Source: Martinezella rhizogenes
GTDB taxonomy: Bacteria; Pseudomonadota; Alphaproteobacteria; Rhizobiales; Rhizobiaceae
DNA: 64,000 nt
Direction: 5' to 3'
Assembly (NCBI GenBank): GCA_013322215.1
Contig: JAAMEZ010000002.1
Location: 62,001-126,000 of the forward strand
The notes under the pieces were generated by a model. That model made no database searches. It saw nothing but the letters and a program-made list of their open reading frames with translations, and had not been told where the DNA came from. Position numbers and translations under genes: made by a program. Shown piece by piece: positions 1 to 8,060 of the stretch. Position 1 is the stretch's first letter. Each line of letters opens with the position of its first letter.

Positions 1-362
1 ATGGCTATATCAAGCTGACCGTCACCACCGACAGTATGACGCGCTCGGTCGCCGGCACCGTTTTCTCGGACGGCAAGCCGCGTTTCATCCAGATCAAGGG
101 CATCAACCTCGATGCCGATGTCGGCAACCACATGGTCTATATCGCCAATACCGACGTTCCCGGCATGATCGGCTTCATCGGCACGACGCTCGGCTCCGCT
201 GGCGTCAACATCGCGAACTTCCAGCTCGGCCGCGATAAGCAGGGCGGCGATGCCATCGCACTTCTCTATGTCGATGGCCCGATCAGCGATGACGTACTTG
301 CCAAGCTGACGGCGCATCAGGCGATCCGTCAGGCCAAGCCGCTGGTGTTCAACGTCGACTAA
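1..362 (+). CDS. serA: Phosphoglycerate dehydrogenase, C-terminal part (cut by window start)
   Basis: This is the 3' end of D-3-phosphoglycerate dehydrogenase, the first enzyme of serine biosynthesis (3-phosphoglycerate to 3-phosphohydroxypyruvate, cytosolic). The open frame runs in from the window edge in frame 3, so the catalytic domains lie outside. What is visible is the regulatory ACT domain: the stretch GNHMVYIANTDVPGMIGFIG is followed by the typical GVNIANFQLGR strand and helix, and the protein ends in FNVD with a TAA at 360-362. In the family this domain binds serine. A strong terminator follows at 422-457, so serA ends its transcription unit here. Confidence 0.93.
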   Translation, partial: GYIKLTVTTDSMTRSVAGTVFSDGKPRFIQIKGINLDADVGNHMVYIANTDVPGMIGFIGTTLGSAGVNIANFQLGRDKQGGDAIALLYVDGPISDDVLAKLTAHQAIRQAKPLVFNVD

Positions 363-421
363 GCCTGCCCGCCCCTTGAAGGGCGGCAGTCACAGAGTTC
401 GCTCCTCCCAAGAGCCAATCC

Positions 422-457
422 GAAAGCCCGGCGCGACATGAGTTGCGCCGGGCTTTC
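422..457 (+). terminator. Rho-independent-type terminator after serA
   Basis: A 13-bp perfect stem (422-434 pairing with 445-457) with a 10-nt loop is GC-rich (GCCCGGCGC core) and its 3' arm ends in CTTTC, followed by TTC. It lies 60 bp past the serA stop and before the acyltransferase gene. Confidence 0.8.
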
Positions 458-534
458 TTCACGGTTGTGAGGGTTGTGGATAAGCTTAGCCCGCACACTA
501 TCGGGGGCGACGAAACGCGCCTATCTCTTGTGAT

Positions 535-1218
535 ATGGAGGCTTTGCGGAAGAACATTCTCGGGGAAGGGATGGGTACGCCGATCGAATGGCTGGCAAAG
601 CCGGTCTCGGTGGCGATCGTTCTTTTTGCACGGGCTATAACCGCAGTCAGGGCGATCTGGCCCGAGAGCGGCATGCGCACCCGCCGTTGCGTCTATTTCA
701 CCAACCATTCCAGCCATGGCGATTTCATCCTGATCTGGACCGTCCTGCCGCCGCGTTTGCGCCGGCGTGTCCGGCCGGTGGCTGGCGCCGACTATTGGCT
801 GAAATCGCCACTGAACAGCTTCATCGGCCGGGATGTTTTCAACGCCGTGCTGATCGAGCGGGATCGCGAGGCGCGCAAGGAGGATCCGGTCACGCAGATG
901 GCGCAGGCGCTCGATGCCGGCTCGTCCCTGATCCTGTTTCCGGAAGGCACCCGCAATTTGACCGAGCAGCCGCTGCAGCCTTTCAAGAGCGGGCTTTTTC
1001 ACCTTGCCCAGGCGCGCCCGGATATCGACCTCGTTCCCGTCTGGATCGATAACCTCAACCGCGTCATGCCCAAGGGTGAATTCGTGCCCATTCCGCTGAT
1101 CTGCACGGTCACCTTCGGCGAGGCACTGCATATCGGCGAGACCGAGGAGAAGGCGGCTTTCCTGGCGCGAGCCGAGGCAGCACTGCGGGCGCTTGCGCCC
1201 AGGCGGGCAGGAGACTGA
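535..1218 (+). CDS. 1-acyl-sn-glycerol-3-phosphate acyltransferase-like protein (PlsC family)
   Basis: The 227-aa protein belongs to the membrane-associated PlsC/LPLAT acyltransferases, which transfer an acyl group to lysophosphatidic acid or a similar lysolipid. Visible motifs are NHSSHGD (the HX4D catalytic block I) near residue 57 and FPEGTR (block III) near residue 140. A hydrophobic N-terminal stretch at about residues 22-33 may anchor it. ATG 535 has little Shine-Dalgarno signal; ATG 571 is an alternative. It opens a tight four-gene cluster (gap 2 nt, then ATGA overlap, then 6 nt) with CDP-diglyceride synthase and CDP-alcohol transferase genes, which points to phospholipid synthesis. 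It could use another lysolipid, because genomes of this type usually carry a separate main plsC. Confidence 0.85.
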   Translation: MEALRKNILGEGMGTPIEWLAKPVSVAIVLFARAITAVRAIWPESGMRTRRCVYFTNHSSHGDFILIWTVLPPRLRRRVRPVAGADYWLKSPLNSFIGRDVFNAVLIERDREARKEDPVTQMAQALDAGSSLILFPEGTRNLTEQPLQPFKSGLFHLAQARPDIDLVPVWIDNLNRVMPKGEFVPIPLICTVTFGEALHIGETEEKAAFLARAEAALRALAPRRAGD

Positions 1219-1220
1219 GC

Positions 1221-2171
1221 ATGGGAGCAGCCAGCGCCGATCTGATCCACCTCGTCCTCGGCATTTTCGGCGTCCTGATCGTTGCCTCGATCATCGGCTA
1301 CGTGCTGCAGCAGCGCCTGTCGCCTGATGGATCGAATGCCGCCATCGAAAACCTGAATGCGCGCATCAAGGCCTGGTGGGTGATGGTGGTGCTGATCGGC
1401 ATCGCCTTCATTGCCGGGCGCGTCGGCGTCATCCTGCTTTTCGCCTTCTGCTCCTTTGCGGCGCTGCGCGAGTTCGTGACGCTGATCAACACGAAACGGG
1501 CGGACCATTGGGCACTTGCCGCGGCCTTCTTCGTGGCGCTGCCGGTGCAGTATTACCTGCTTTGGGCCGAGCAATACGGTATCTATTCGATTTTTATTCC
1601 CGTTTACGCCTTCCTCTTCATGCCGATCATCGCGGTTCTGCGTGGCGATACCGAGCGCTTTCTGGTGCGTATCGCCGAGGTGCAATGGGCTTTGATGATC
1701 TGCGTCTTCTGCGCCTCGCATGTGCCGGCGCTGCTCACTTTGCATATTCCCGGCTATGAAGGCCGCAACGTGCTGCTGATCGCCTTTCTGGTGATCGTCG
1801 TTCAGCTCAGCGACGTCCTGCAATATGTCTGGGGCAAGCTTTTCGGGAAAACGAAGATCGCACCGCGGCTGTCGCCATCGAAAACGGTGGAGGGCTTCGT
1901 CGGCGGCGTCATCAGCGCCTCCTTGATCGGGGCAGCGCTCTGGTGGGTGACGCCGTTCACGCCGCTGCAGGCGGGACTTCTCGCCTTCGTCATCACGATC
2001 ATGGGCTTCTTCGGCGGGCTCGTCATGTCGGCGATCAAACGGGATCGCGGCGTCAAGGATTGGGGCCATCTGATCGAGGGGCATGGCGGGCTGATCGACC
2101 GTCTGGACTCGGTCGTCTTCTCCGCGCCGATCTTCTTCCATCTCGTGCGTTTCTGGTGGTCGATGTCATGA
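1221..2171 (+). CDS. Phosphatidate cytidylyltransferase family protein (CdsA-like)
   Basis: This 316-aa polytopic membrane protein matches CDP-diglyceride synthases, which make CDP-diacylglycerol from phosphatidic acid and CTP at the inner membrane. The family signature is complete near the C-terminus: SxxKRxxxxKDxG followed by a 7-residue gap and HGGLIDRLD, with all metal-binding acidic residues kept. Another conserved block, SPSKTVEGFVGG, lies upstream. At least seven hydrophobic segments are visible. A good GGAGA ribosome site sits 7 nt before ATG 1221. The stop overlaps the next start (ATGA at 2168-2171). It is probably a second CdsA paralogue dedicated to this operon; the canonical cdsA usually sits between uppS/frr and rseP, which is not the case here. 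Confidence 0.9.
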   Translation: MGAASADLIHLVLGIFGVLIVASIIGYVLQQRLSPDGSNAAIENLNARIKAWWVMVVLIGIAFIAGRVGVILLFAFCSFAALREFVTLINTKRADHWALAAAFFVALPVQYYLLWAEQYGIYSIFIPVYAFLFMPIIAVLRGDTERFLVRIAEVQWALMICVFCASHVPALLTLHIPGYEGRNVLLIAFLVIVVQLSDVLQYVWGKLFGKTKIAPRLSPSKTVEGFVGGVISASLIGAALWWVTPFTPLQAGLLAFVITIMGFFGGLVMSAIKRDRGVKDWGHLIEGHGGLIDRLDSVVFSAPIFFHLVRFWWSMS

Positions 2172-2569
2172 GCGGAAAGCTGAAAGCGCTTGCCGGCAGC
2201 AGCATCGTGCACGTGCTTTTCGCCTTCCTTGCCATGGGCGGCTGGGCCGTCTTCGCCAATCGCATGCACCCGATGCCGCGGCCCTTGATATCAGGCTTCG
2301 TGCAGGGCGTGCTTTCGGGCTGCCTGACACTGTTCCTGAAATCGGTAGTCGAGGCTCTGTCCACGCGGTTCGGCGGCCTTACGCGCCTATGGGCGCCGCC
2401 GCTGATCGCCTGTCTGGGCTCGGCGACTATTCTGGTCGTCATCCATGCGTTGAGTGGCACGCCGGAGATCTTGAAGACCATCGTCGTGCCGTTGCTGGTC
2501 TCCTCCAGCTACGCGGCGGTCTATAACTACTCGATATCGGGCGGAAGGCTGCGAAATCATGAGAGGTGA
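2168..2569 (+). CDS. Small integral membrane protein of the lipid operon, unknown function
   Basis: A 133-aa protein with about three to four hydrophobic segments (around residues 10-30, 40-60, 76-95 and 104-118) starts inside the cdsA stop codon (ATGA), which argues for translational coupling. I do not recognise a family. The conserved-looking pieces are NRMHPMPRPLISGFVQGVLSG and VSSSYAAVYNYSISGG. Its place between a CdsA-like and a CDP-alcohol transferase gene suggests a membrane role with those enzymes, for example as an accessory subunit or a lipid transporter. That is inferred from position only. Confidence 0.7.
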   Translation: MSGKLKALAGSSIVHVLFAFLAMGGWAVFANRMHPMPRPLISGFVQGVLSGCLTLFLKSVVEALSTRFGGLTRLWAPPLIACLGSATILVVIHALSGTPEILKTIVVPLLVSSSYAAVYNYSISGGRLRNHER

Positions 2570-2575
2570 GGAGCG

Positions 2576-3244
2576 ATGACAGGCGGGGGCCAGGCAGGCA
2601 AGGAAACCGGCGACAGGCGGCCGCTGGCGAGCCGCAACACGCGATGGGCGGGGACGTTGGCGCGGCGCATGACCGCGCTTTCGGTGACGCCGAACCAGAT
2701 ATCGCAGGCAAGCATGGCCATGGCGGCGCTGGCGGGAGCATCCTTCTGGCTTTCCGGTGCCGCCGGCGGTGTCGGGACTCGCGTCGCGTTACTGATCCTT
2801 GCCGCCTTGTTCTGCCAACTCCGCCTGCTTTGCAACCTGCTCGACGGCATGGTCGCCGTCGAGGGCGGGAAGGGCGAGGCCGACGGGCCGTTCTGGAACG
2901 AGTTTCCGGACCGCGTCGCCGATATCCTCATTTTTGCCGGCGTCGGCTATGGCATCGCAATGCCCGGGCTTGGCTGGGCCGCCGCCGCCTTTGCCGTGCT
3001 GACCGCCTATGTCCGCGAACTCGGACGCGCCACCGGCAACCCGAGCGATTTCAGCGGCCCGATGGCCAAGCAGCATCGCATGGCGGTCGCCACGGCTGCC
3101 GCGCTCCTCTCCATCATCGAGGCTTTCTGGAGTGACAGCAGCTGGGTTTTGACGATCGCGCTCTGGATCGTCGCCATCGGGTCGGCGATGACCGTATTGC
3201 GGCGAAGCCGTAATCTGATCCGGCATTTGAAGGCCAAGGGGTGA
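2576..3244 (+). CDS. CDP-alcohol phosphatidyltransferase family protein with altered active-site motif
   Basis: This 222-aa membrane protein is spaced like CDP-alcohol phosphatidyltransferases, which swap CMP of CDP-diacylglycerol for an alcohol. The canonical signature is DxxDGxxARx8GxxxDxxxD. Here the spacing is exact but residues differ: N87, D90-G91, A94-V95, G104, N108 and D112. So D1 and D3 are Asn and the Arg is Val, while D2, D4 and both Gly remain. I recall similar NLLDGMVAVEGG proteins as an uncharacterised subgroup. A GAGG/GAGGAG site precedes ATG 2576. It is the last gene of the operon; the substrate alcohol is unknown. Confidence 0.8.
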   Translation: MTGGGQAGKETGDRRPLASRNTRWAGTLARRMTALSVTPNQISQASMAMAALAGASFWLSGAAGGVGTRVALLILAALFCQLRLLCNLLDGMVAVEGGKGEADGPFWNEFPDRVADILIFAGVGYGIAMPGLGWAAAAFAVLTAYVRELGRATGNPSDFSGPMAKQHRMAVATAAALLSIIEAFWSDSSWVLTIALWIVAIGSAMTVLRRSRNLIRHLKAKG

Positions 3245-3380
3245 TTCGCGATTTCGCCCACCCCTTGCATGGGGTGGCAATCCTTTCTATATCCGTCCAC
3301 AATTGAGGCTGACCGCAAAGAGCGGTGATGCCCCGCATGATGAAAATTCGCCGTTTTTGCATGGCATCCGGCGGCGAGAA

Positions 3381-3425
3381 GCATGATCCCGAAAAGTGTG
3401 CAGCGGTTTTTGGATCAGATCATGC
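3381..3425 (+). repeat. Short rhizobial palindromic repeat, copy 1
   Basis: The 45-bp element has 8-bp perfect ends (GCATGATC at 3381-3388, GATCATGC at 3418-3425) and a core reading AAAAGTGTGCAGCGGTTTT. The same core recurs at 25958-26001 (minus strand) and 60499-60543. Such elements are common between genes in Rhizobium genomes. This one lies in the leader of mnmA. Confidence 0.75.
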
Positions 3426-3516
3426 GAAATCAAATAACGAGAGCGTGACGACTTCTCGAAGAAAAGTCATCCCGTTCGGCAGCATCGAAGATTGTTCAAG
3501 ACTGGCGGCAACGACC

Positions 3517-4716
3517 GTGAATACACTGGATTTTGACAAGAGGCCGGAAGATACCCGCGTCGTCGTCGCCATGTCGGGCGGTGTCGACAGCTCCGTTGTC
3601 GCCGGCATTTTGAAGCGGCAGGGCTATGATGTGCTCGGCATCACGCTGCAGCTCTATGACCATGGCGCGGCCGTGCATCGTGCTGGCTCCTGTTGCGCCG
3701 GCCAGGATATCGACGATGCGCGCCGCGTCTGTGAGACGCTCGGCATCCCGCATTATGTGCTTGATTACGAAAAGCGTTTCCGCGAAACGGTAATCAATCC
3801 CTTCGCCGAAAGCTATGTCGCTGGCGAAACGCCTATCCCCTGCGTAGCCTGCAACCAGACCGTCAAGTTCGCCGATCTACTGCTGACGGCCAAGGAACTG
3901 GGCGCCGATGCGCTGGCGACCGGCCATTACATCCGCTCGCGTCCGAATCCATCCGCTGAGCATCCGCACCGCCGCGCGCTCTATCGCCCGGCCGATGCCG
4001 ATCGCGACCAGAGCTACTTCCTCTTTGCGACGACACAGGAGCAGATCGATTATCTGCGCTTTCCGCTTGGCGGCATGCCGAAGGCCGAGACCCGTGCGCT
4101 TGCCGAAGAGATGGGCCTCGTCGTCGCTAAGAAGGCCGACAGCCAGGACATCTGTTTCGTGCCGCAGGGCAAATATTCCGACGTGATCGCCAAGCTGAAG
4201 CCGAATGCCGCGCTTGCCGGCGAGATCGTCCATCTCGATGGCCGCGTGCTTGGTCAGCACGAAGGCATCCTGCATTATACGATCGGCCAGCGCCGCGGCA
4301 TCGGTGTCGCGACTGGCGAGCCGCTCTACGTCGTCTATCTCGACGCCCGCTCGCGCCGCGTCATCGTCGGCCCGAAGGAGGCGCTGGAAACGCATCGCGT
4401 CTATCTGCGCGATGTGAACTGGCTCGGCGACAAGCCGCTCGCGCAGGCGGCTTCCGGCGAGGGCTTTGCCTGTTTCGCCAAGGTTCGCTCCACCCGCGCG
4501 CCGTCCCCGGCCGTGCTGCATGCTGACGCCAGCGGCATCTATGTCGATCTCACGGTCGGCGAGGCCGGTGTCGCGCCTGGCCAGGCCTGCGCGCTCTATT
4601 CGGCACCCGGCGACGACGCCCGCGTCTACGGCGGCGGCTTCATCGAACGCTCGGAACGCGAGCCGATGGCAGAGGCTTCCCTGAAGGCGCTGCTGGCAAG
4701 CCCGGTCGCTGCTTGA
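3517..4716 (+). CDS. mnmA: tRNA-specific 2-thiouridylase
   Basis: MnmA inserts sulfur at C2 of wobble uridine 34 in tRNA-Lys, -Glu and -Gln, using ATP and a persulfide relay. The 399-aa product has the PP-loop SGGVDSS at residues 20-26, the catalytic cysteine in PCVACNQ (C112) and the second cysteine in DICFVPQG (C213). The signatures TGHYIR and GQRRGIG are also present. I chose GTG 3517 because homology starts at [11 protein letters not shown] and a GGCGG site lies 8 nt upstream; the open frame continues upstream to 3325, but that part overlaps a palindromic repeat and has no family similarity. It is monocistronic, with the tRNA gene downstream. Confidence 0.95.
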   Translation: MNTLDFDKRPEDTRVVVAMSGGVDSSVVAGILKRQGYDVLGITLQLYDHGAAVHRAGSCCAGQDIDDARRVCETLGIPHYVLDYEKRFRETVINPFAESYVAGETPIPCVACNQTVKFADLLLTAKELGADALATGHYIRSRPNPSAEHPHRRALYRPADADRDQSYFLFATTQEQIDYLRFPLGGMPKAETRALAEEMGLVVAKKADSQDICFVPQGKYSDVIAKLKPNAALAGEIVHLDGRVLGQHEGILHYTIGQRRGIGVATGEPLYVVYLDARSRRVIVGPKEALETHRVYLRDVNWLGDKPLAQAASGEGFACFAKVRSTRAPSPAVLHADASGIYVDLTVGEAGVAPGQACALYSAPGDDARVYGGGFIERSEREPMAEASLKALLASPVAA

Positions 4717-4769
4717 GGGCAGGCGGCACCGGCGCCAGGAGAAAGCACTGATTTTTCCAAATCATCCGC

Positions 4770-4799
4770 TTGACACCAAGCCGAACCGCACCTTATAAG
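4770..4799 (+). promoter_or_regulatory. Sigma70-type promoter of the tRNA gene
   Basis: TTGACA at 4770-4775, a 17-bp spacer and TTATAA at 4793-4798 form a near-consensus promoter. It reads towards the tRNA starting at 4881, giving a leader of about 75 nt. Confidence 0.7.
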
Positions 4800-4853
4800 C
4801 CGCTCAACCGACGGGCTAGCGCTTTCGAGCGACGGTTCGTTTGACCTTTGCAT

Positions 4854-4870
4854 TTGATGTTCAACATCAA
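4854..4870 (+). promoter_or_regulatory. Perfect inverted repeat in the tRNA leader
   Basis: TTGATGT-TCA-ACATCAA is a perfect 7-3-7 inverted repeat that ends 10 nt before the tRNA 5' end. It could be a leader hairpin guiding 5' processing, or a protein-binding site. Confidence 0.5.
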
Positions 4871-4880
4871 GTGTGGCATG

Positions 4881-4956
4881 GCGGAGTAGCTCAGTAGGTC
4901 AGAGCAGAGGAATCATAATCCTTGTGTCGGGGGTTCAAATCCCTCCTCCGCTACCA
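4881..4956 (+). tRNA. tRNA-Met (anticodon CAT, elongator type)
   Basis: A 76-nt cloverleaf can be drawn. The acceptor stem is GGCGGAG with CTCCGCT (G1-U72 wobble), the D-arm is GCTC/GAGC, the anticodon stem is GAGGA/TCCTT with loop ATCATAA (anticodon CAT at 34-36), the T-arm carries GGTTCAAAT, and CCA is encoded (4954-4956). It matches rhizobial elongator tRNA-Met in my recollection. A tRNA-Ile with lysidine-modified CAT cannot be excluded by eye. A T-rich stretch follows directly. Confidence 0.9.
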
Positions 4957-5174
4957 TTTTCCAAATAAAATCAGATATTTATCCTATTTCCAGGATAGGT
5001 TTCAGAGTATTTTCCGTTGTGCTTTGTTGCGCACTATTTCCGTTGATTTTCACGCCTTTCGTCTTCATCTCCCGAAAGACGCTGCACATCAGAAGCTCTT
5101 AGCGATCTGCATGGGCGCACTGGTCCGTGGGGAGCGCGGAAGGTCGGCCGCTTCAGACAATTGAGAAGGCTAAT

Positions 5175-5384
5175 TCAGGAACCTGCTGCGCCAATCCCCT
5201 TGGGGCCGTCGAGACGGGCTACGTCGTCATCCAGGGTCCGTACTGCCGCTGCCAAGGTTGCCAGTGCCGACATCATGAGGGCATGGTCTTGGCCTTCCTG
5301 GGATTGCGACTGGGATAGAGCAAGAGCTCGATCATGAAGCTGTTGGCTGATTGTATCAAGCTGATCGATAGTGTCTTGGTTCAT
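5175..5384 (-). CDS. Small hypothetical protein
   Basis: A 69-aa soluble protein, mostly helical in look (repeated leucine/alanine heptads, SQSQSQ stretch near residue 25), with no recognised family. The start at 5384 (MNQDTIDQL) is chosen because a clear AAGGAGA site lies 6 nt upstream; the longer frame beginning at 5399 would overlap that site. It is isolated on the minus strand next to the PilZ gene. Confidence 0.55.
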   Translation of the reverse strand: MNQDTIDQLDTISQQLHDRALALSQSQSQEGQDHALMMSALATLAAAVRTLDDDVARLDGPKGIGAAGS

Positions 5385-5609
5385 AGCCGTCTCCTTCACA
5401 GACCAATTCGGCAGCGCCGTATGGTTGGGAATGCACGGTGCGGCTTATTTGTTCCGGGTGAAGCTGATCGACAGGGCGGTGACTACGATCCGGGATATCA
5501 CCGACAATTCCATATCGAGCAGGCCATATCGAGCAGGTTTAACTGGTCGCTCTTCCGGTATCCATGTTTTGCAAGGCGACCACGGGCGTTGGTCGGCAAA
5601 GGATGGCCC

Positions 5610-5864
5610 TCACACAAACTCGACACCCATGCTGTTGATCTTGCGCCAACGCACGGCGCAGGCCAGTAGCCTGTCGTCAGAAAGTTGCAGATTGAAGGCG
5701 TTTGGCGCCGCGAGCGGGTTTTCGAGCTGGATCATGGCGCCGGTATCGGACAGGTTTCGGACGAGGCAATCGAAGACCGAATGGCCGTCGTTAAATATGA
5801 TTTTCGCGCCGAGAAGCGTTCGCTTTCGAGTGGCCACTCGGCCTTCGGGTGAGAATGCCGTCAT
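5610..5864 (-). CDS. PilZ domain protein (probable c-di-GMP receptor)
   Basis: This 84-aa protein is a stand-alone PilZ domain. The c-di-GMP-binding signature is visible: RxxxR as R9-V-A-T-R13 at the N-terminus and NLSDTG (the [D/N]xSxxG motif) at residues 37-42, followed by beta strands. ATG 5864 has an AGGGAG site 8 nt upstream; longer readings of the frame lack similarity. Known PilZ proteins change exopolysaccharide synthesis, motility or adhesion when c-di-GMP rises; the partner here is unknown. Confidence 0.85.
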   Translation of the reverse strand: MTAFSPEGRVATRKRTLLGAKIIFNDGHSVFDCLVRNLSDTGAMIQLENPLAAPNAFNLQLSDDRLLACAVRWRKINSMGVEFV

Positions 5865-6151
5865 TGCGTTGGCTCCCTGATCTGTATTTTTACTAATATG
5901 CCATGTTCTAATATCGAAGACGTTAATGGGAAGCTGCGAATTGAGCGCTTTTCGCTTAATGGGACGATGAAGAGAACGATAGGCATCGGCGCAATGCCAG
6001 CCCGGTGGCATCGGCCTGCTCCAGGCCACCGGCGAACAAGTTGCCGTCAATTGCGTTGTATTTTCAAACAGCCAATGGAAATCCATGCAACATGTCTTGC
6101 AAGACGAAACACGCTCTGGCACCGTATCGCCGTAGGGGATCGGGATTTTCA

Positions 6152-6478
6152 ATGAGACTGTTTTTGGCGGCGGCCACCATGCTGGTGATCGCCAATTCCG
6201 CAATGGCTGCAGACGATGCCGTGAGCAATGCGTTCCGGGTCTGCAAGATGATTGACAATACCGGCTTGTTTACCGCGCCGTGTCAGGTTTCCAGCCGGAG
6301 ATACGCCGTCATGGCGACAATAGATCTGCCGAGCGCGGATGCCAGAAAGGCCTGCGCGCAGATTACCGGTGTGGTTTCGTCAAAGGGGCTTCATTTCCCC
6401 GGCGGAGAATGGACCGTGCAGATCAAGTCACCGACCAGCGGCGACAAGTCCATCGCATTTTGCAGATTGCCGAAATAG
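6152..6478 (+). CDS. Small secreted or periplasmic protein, unknown function
   Basis: A 108-aa protein has a clear signal peptide: MR, a hydrophobic core LFLAAATMLVIAN, and a likely cleavage after SAMA near residue 19. The mature part has four cysteines (near residues 31, 44, 68 and 103), consistent with disulfides in the periplasm. I do not recognise a domain. ATG 6152 is chosen because the signal peptide begins there. It is divergent from the PilZ gene. Confidence 0.65.
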   Translation: MRLFLAAATMLVIANSAMAADDAVSNAFRVCKMIDNTGLFTAPCQVSSRRYAVMATIDLPSADARKACAQITGVVSSKGLHFPGGEWTVQIKSPTSGDKSIAFCRLPK

Positions 6479-6584
6479 GGCAAATCCAGGAAAACTGCGT
6501 AGTGGTTTTCTGTCGGGAACTTATGGAAAACAAAAGGATAGAGCGTTTCGCGATTCGAAGAAAAGCGGAAATGCTCTAACACCA

Positions 6585-6836
6585 TCAAGCCGAGGCGTTC
6601 AGTTCCTCTTCGGCATAGGCAAGCTGCAATTCCATCTGGACCGCATGCATGAAGAGGCCGGCTTGCCGCGAGATTTCGTCGTCTTCCATTCCCTGTTCGC
6701 GCAAGGCGTTGGCAAAGATTGCCATTTCCGAACGCCAGAAGCGATTTGCCGCCTCGCCATGTAGCTGCTGAAGGGCTGTGGCACACCGCCTGACATCACT
6801 GGTACGCCTGTCGGCCGGGAATGGTAAAAGCGACAT
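6585..6836 (-). CDS. Small hypothetical protein, DUF6074-like
   Basis: The 83-aa protein has an FPADRRTSDVRR start, then a helical core with RFWRSEMAIFANALREQGM. This resembles small rhizobial proteins I recall as DUF6074, whose function is unknown; the family call is from memory of the pattern. A GGAGAG site lies 5 nt before ATG 6836. It sits beside the DUF982 genes on the same strand. Confidence 0.6.
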   Translation of the reverse strand: MSLLPFPADRRTSDVRRCATALQQLHGEAANRFWRSEMAIFANALREQGMEDDEISRQAGLFMHAVQMELQLAYAEEELNASA

Positions 6837-6956
6837 ATTCTCTCCGTCATCGGCAGGGCGAATCGCCTACCTCTGTTGGCAAGATCGCCGGCACTCGTTC
6901 ATAAAAAGTGAATAATGTCAGAGAGATCCCGCCTGTGGCGGGAAGGGAGGGGAATT

Positions 6957-7211
6957 TCACTGCATTACGGAGATGCCTGCTTCCTTTGCGGCCTTGATCA
7001 AGGCTTCTCTCACGGCCTCCGGCGGGACGGCGCCAAGCATCGCTTCGAGGCAAATCCGCACTGCCGCGACATAATCTTCACCATTTTCCACCGGCCAACG
7101 TTCGAGCAGCAGCTCTGCAACCTGGTGCACCGAATTGACGCGACGGGTTCCGCCGTTCTCTCCCATGACAAGCGTGACAGCTGGAAATGGTCGTAAAGTG
7201 TTTCGTTTCAA
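6957..7211 (-). CDS. DUF982 protein, paralogue 1
   Basis: This 84-aa protein shows the DUF982 pattern: N-terminal PFPAVTLVMG, then RRVNSVHQVAELLLERWP, ENGEDYVAAVRICLEAMLG and a C-terminal EALIKAAKEAGI. Function is unknown; the family is abundant in Rhizobiales. The start is probably TTG 7211, because GGAGG lies 9 nt upstream and the N-terminal family strand would be lost with a later start. Two further DUF982 genes lie within 1.4 kb on the same strand. Confidence 0.8.
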   Translation of the reverse strand: MKRNTLRPFPAVTLVMGENGGTRRVNSVHQVAELLLERWPVENGEDYVAAVRICLEAMLGAVPPEAVREALIKAAKEAGISVMQ

Positions 7212-7584
7212 AACGCATTACCTCCGAAACGTTCATGCTTCGGTAACACTGCAAGAAGCGTTCCGGATCGAACGCTCTCCGACCGATGTCATTGAAGCTT
7301 GTTTCGCTTCCTTCCGCTTGATGAGCAAATTCGGGCCGTAAATTCCCGCAATAGTTGCTTTAAGGCGAACTATTACACATTTCCCGCAAAACTGGATGCG
7401 TCTTGGGAGAGCTGCGGACGCGCAAGTGCGATGGCTTCGACGGCCCTATGCCGACCGAGTTTCATGACAATGACGTCGCTCCCAGCTCTCCTGAATAGAC
7501 GCCCGCAATGAAGGCGCGTGCGAGCACGGAAGTTTGGCGTACTTCAACAGGAGTCGACAGCAGGTTCAGTATCGCAAGGGCGAT
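7212..7584. other. Gap between DUF982 genes with a possible gene remnant
   Basis: No convincing full gene is seen in these 373 bp. On the minus strand, directly after and in frame with the stop of the next DUF982 gene (TAG 7585-7587), an open stretch runs down to a TGA near 7460. It reads VLARAFIAGVYSGELG in its middle, which looks like a DUF982 C-terminus. It may be the tail of a lost fourth copy. Confidence 0.3.
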
Positions 7585-7842
7585 CTAGTCGAGTACACTG
7601 GCCTCGATACACGCCTCGATGAACACCTTCCTGGCGTATTCGCAAAGGAAGGGATCCGTCTCGGCTTCGAGGCAGAGGCTTCGGGCCGAATCGTATTTTT
7701 CGCCTCTGACGGCCGGCCAGCGGAAAACGAGGTGATTGTGGGCTTCTTTCGGGCTTCGGATTGCTTCGGGGATGCCATATCCGATACGCAGAAATACGGG
7801 CTCAGGCCAACGACTTGCGCCGGCACTAAAGGTCATGTTCAT
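7585..7842 (-). CDS. DUF982 protein, paralogue 2
   Basis: The 85-aa protein has the family layout: WPEPVFLRIGYG, SPKEAHNHLVFRWP, RGEKYDSARSLCLEA and ARKVFIEACIEA. It keeps the RWP and the C of the core but diverges strongly from its neighbours, so the copies are old. GGAG lies 11 nt before ATG 7842. Function is unknown. Confidence 0.75.
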   Translation of the reverse strand: MNMTFSAGASRWPEPVFLRIGYGIPEAIRSPKEAHNHLVFRWPAVRGEKYDSARSLCLEAETDPFLCEYARKVFIEACIEASVLD

Positions 7843-8060
7843 TTTTGATGATGCTCCGACATTGCGGCTGAAACTCCTGCCAAGGCAAAAAGTTTCGCAA
7901 TTTCCGGAAAATCGGTCCTCACCACTCTGCGGGAGCGGCGCTGCGCCAAACAGCGCGGGCAGCCTGTGAGGCTATATGGCAATCAACAGGAGAAAGACTG
8001 CAATGAGTGCCAAGCCTGCGAAAACGGTGCGCAGCCCGTCTCGGAACAGGACAGCATATC

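Noticed and set aside
4922..5164. 80-codon open frame across the tRNA 3' end
   Set aside because: It starts inside the tRNA and has no ribosome site or similarity.
7299..7511. 70-codon plus-strand open frame between DUF982 genes
   Set aside because: No ribosome site, no similarity, and the minus strand shows DUF982-like remnants instead.
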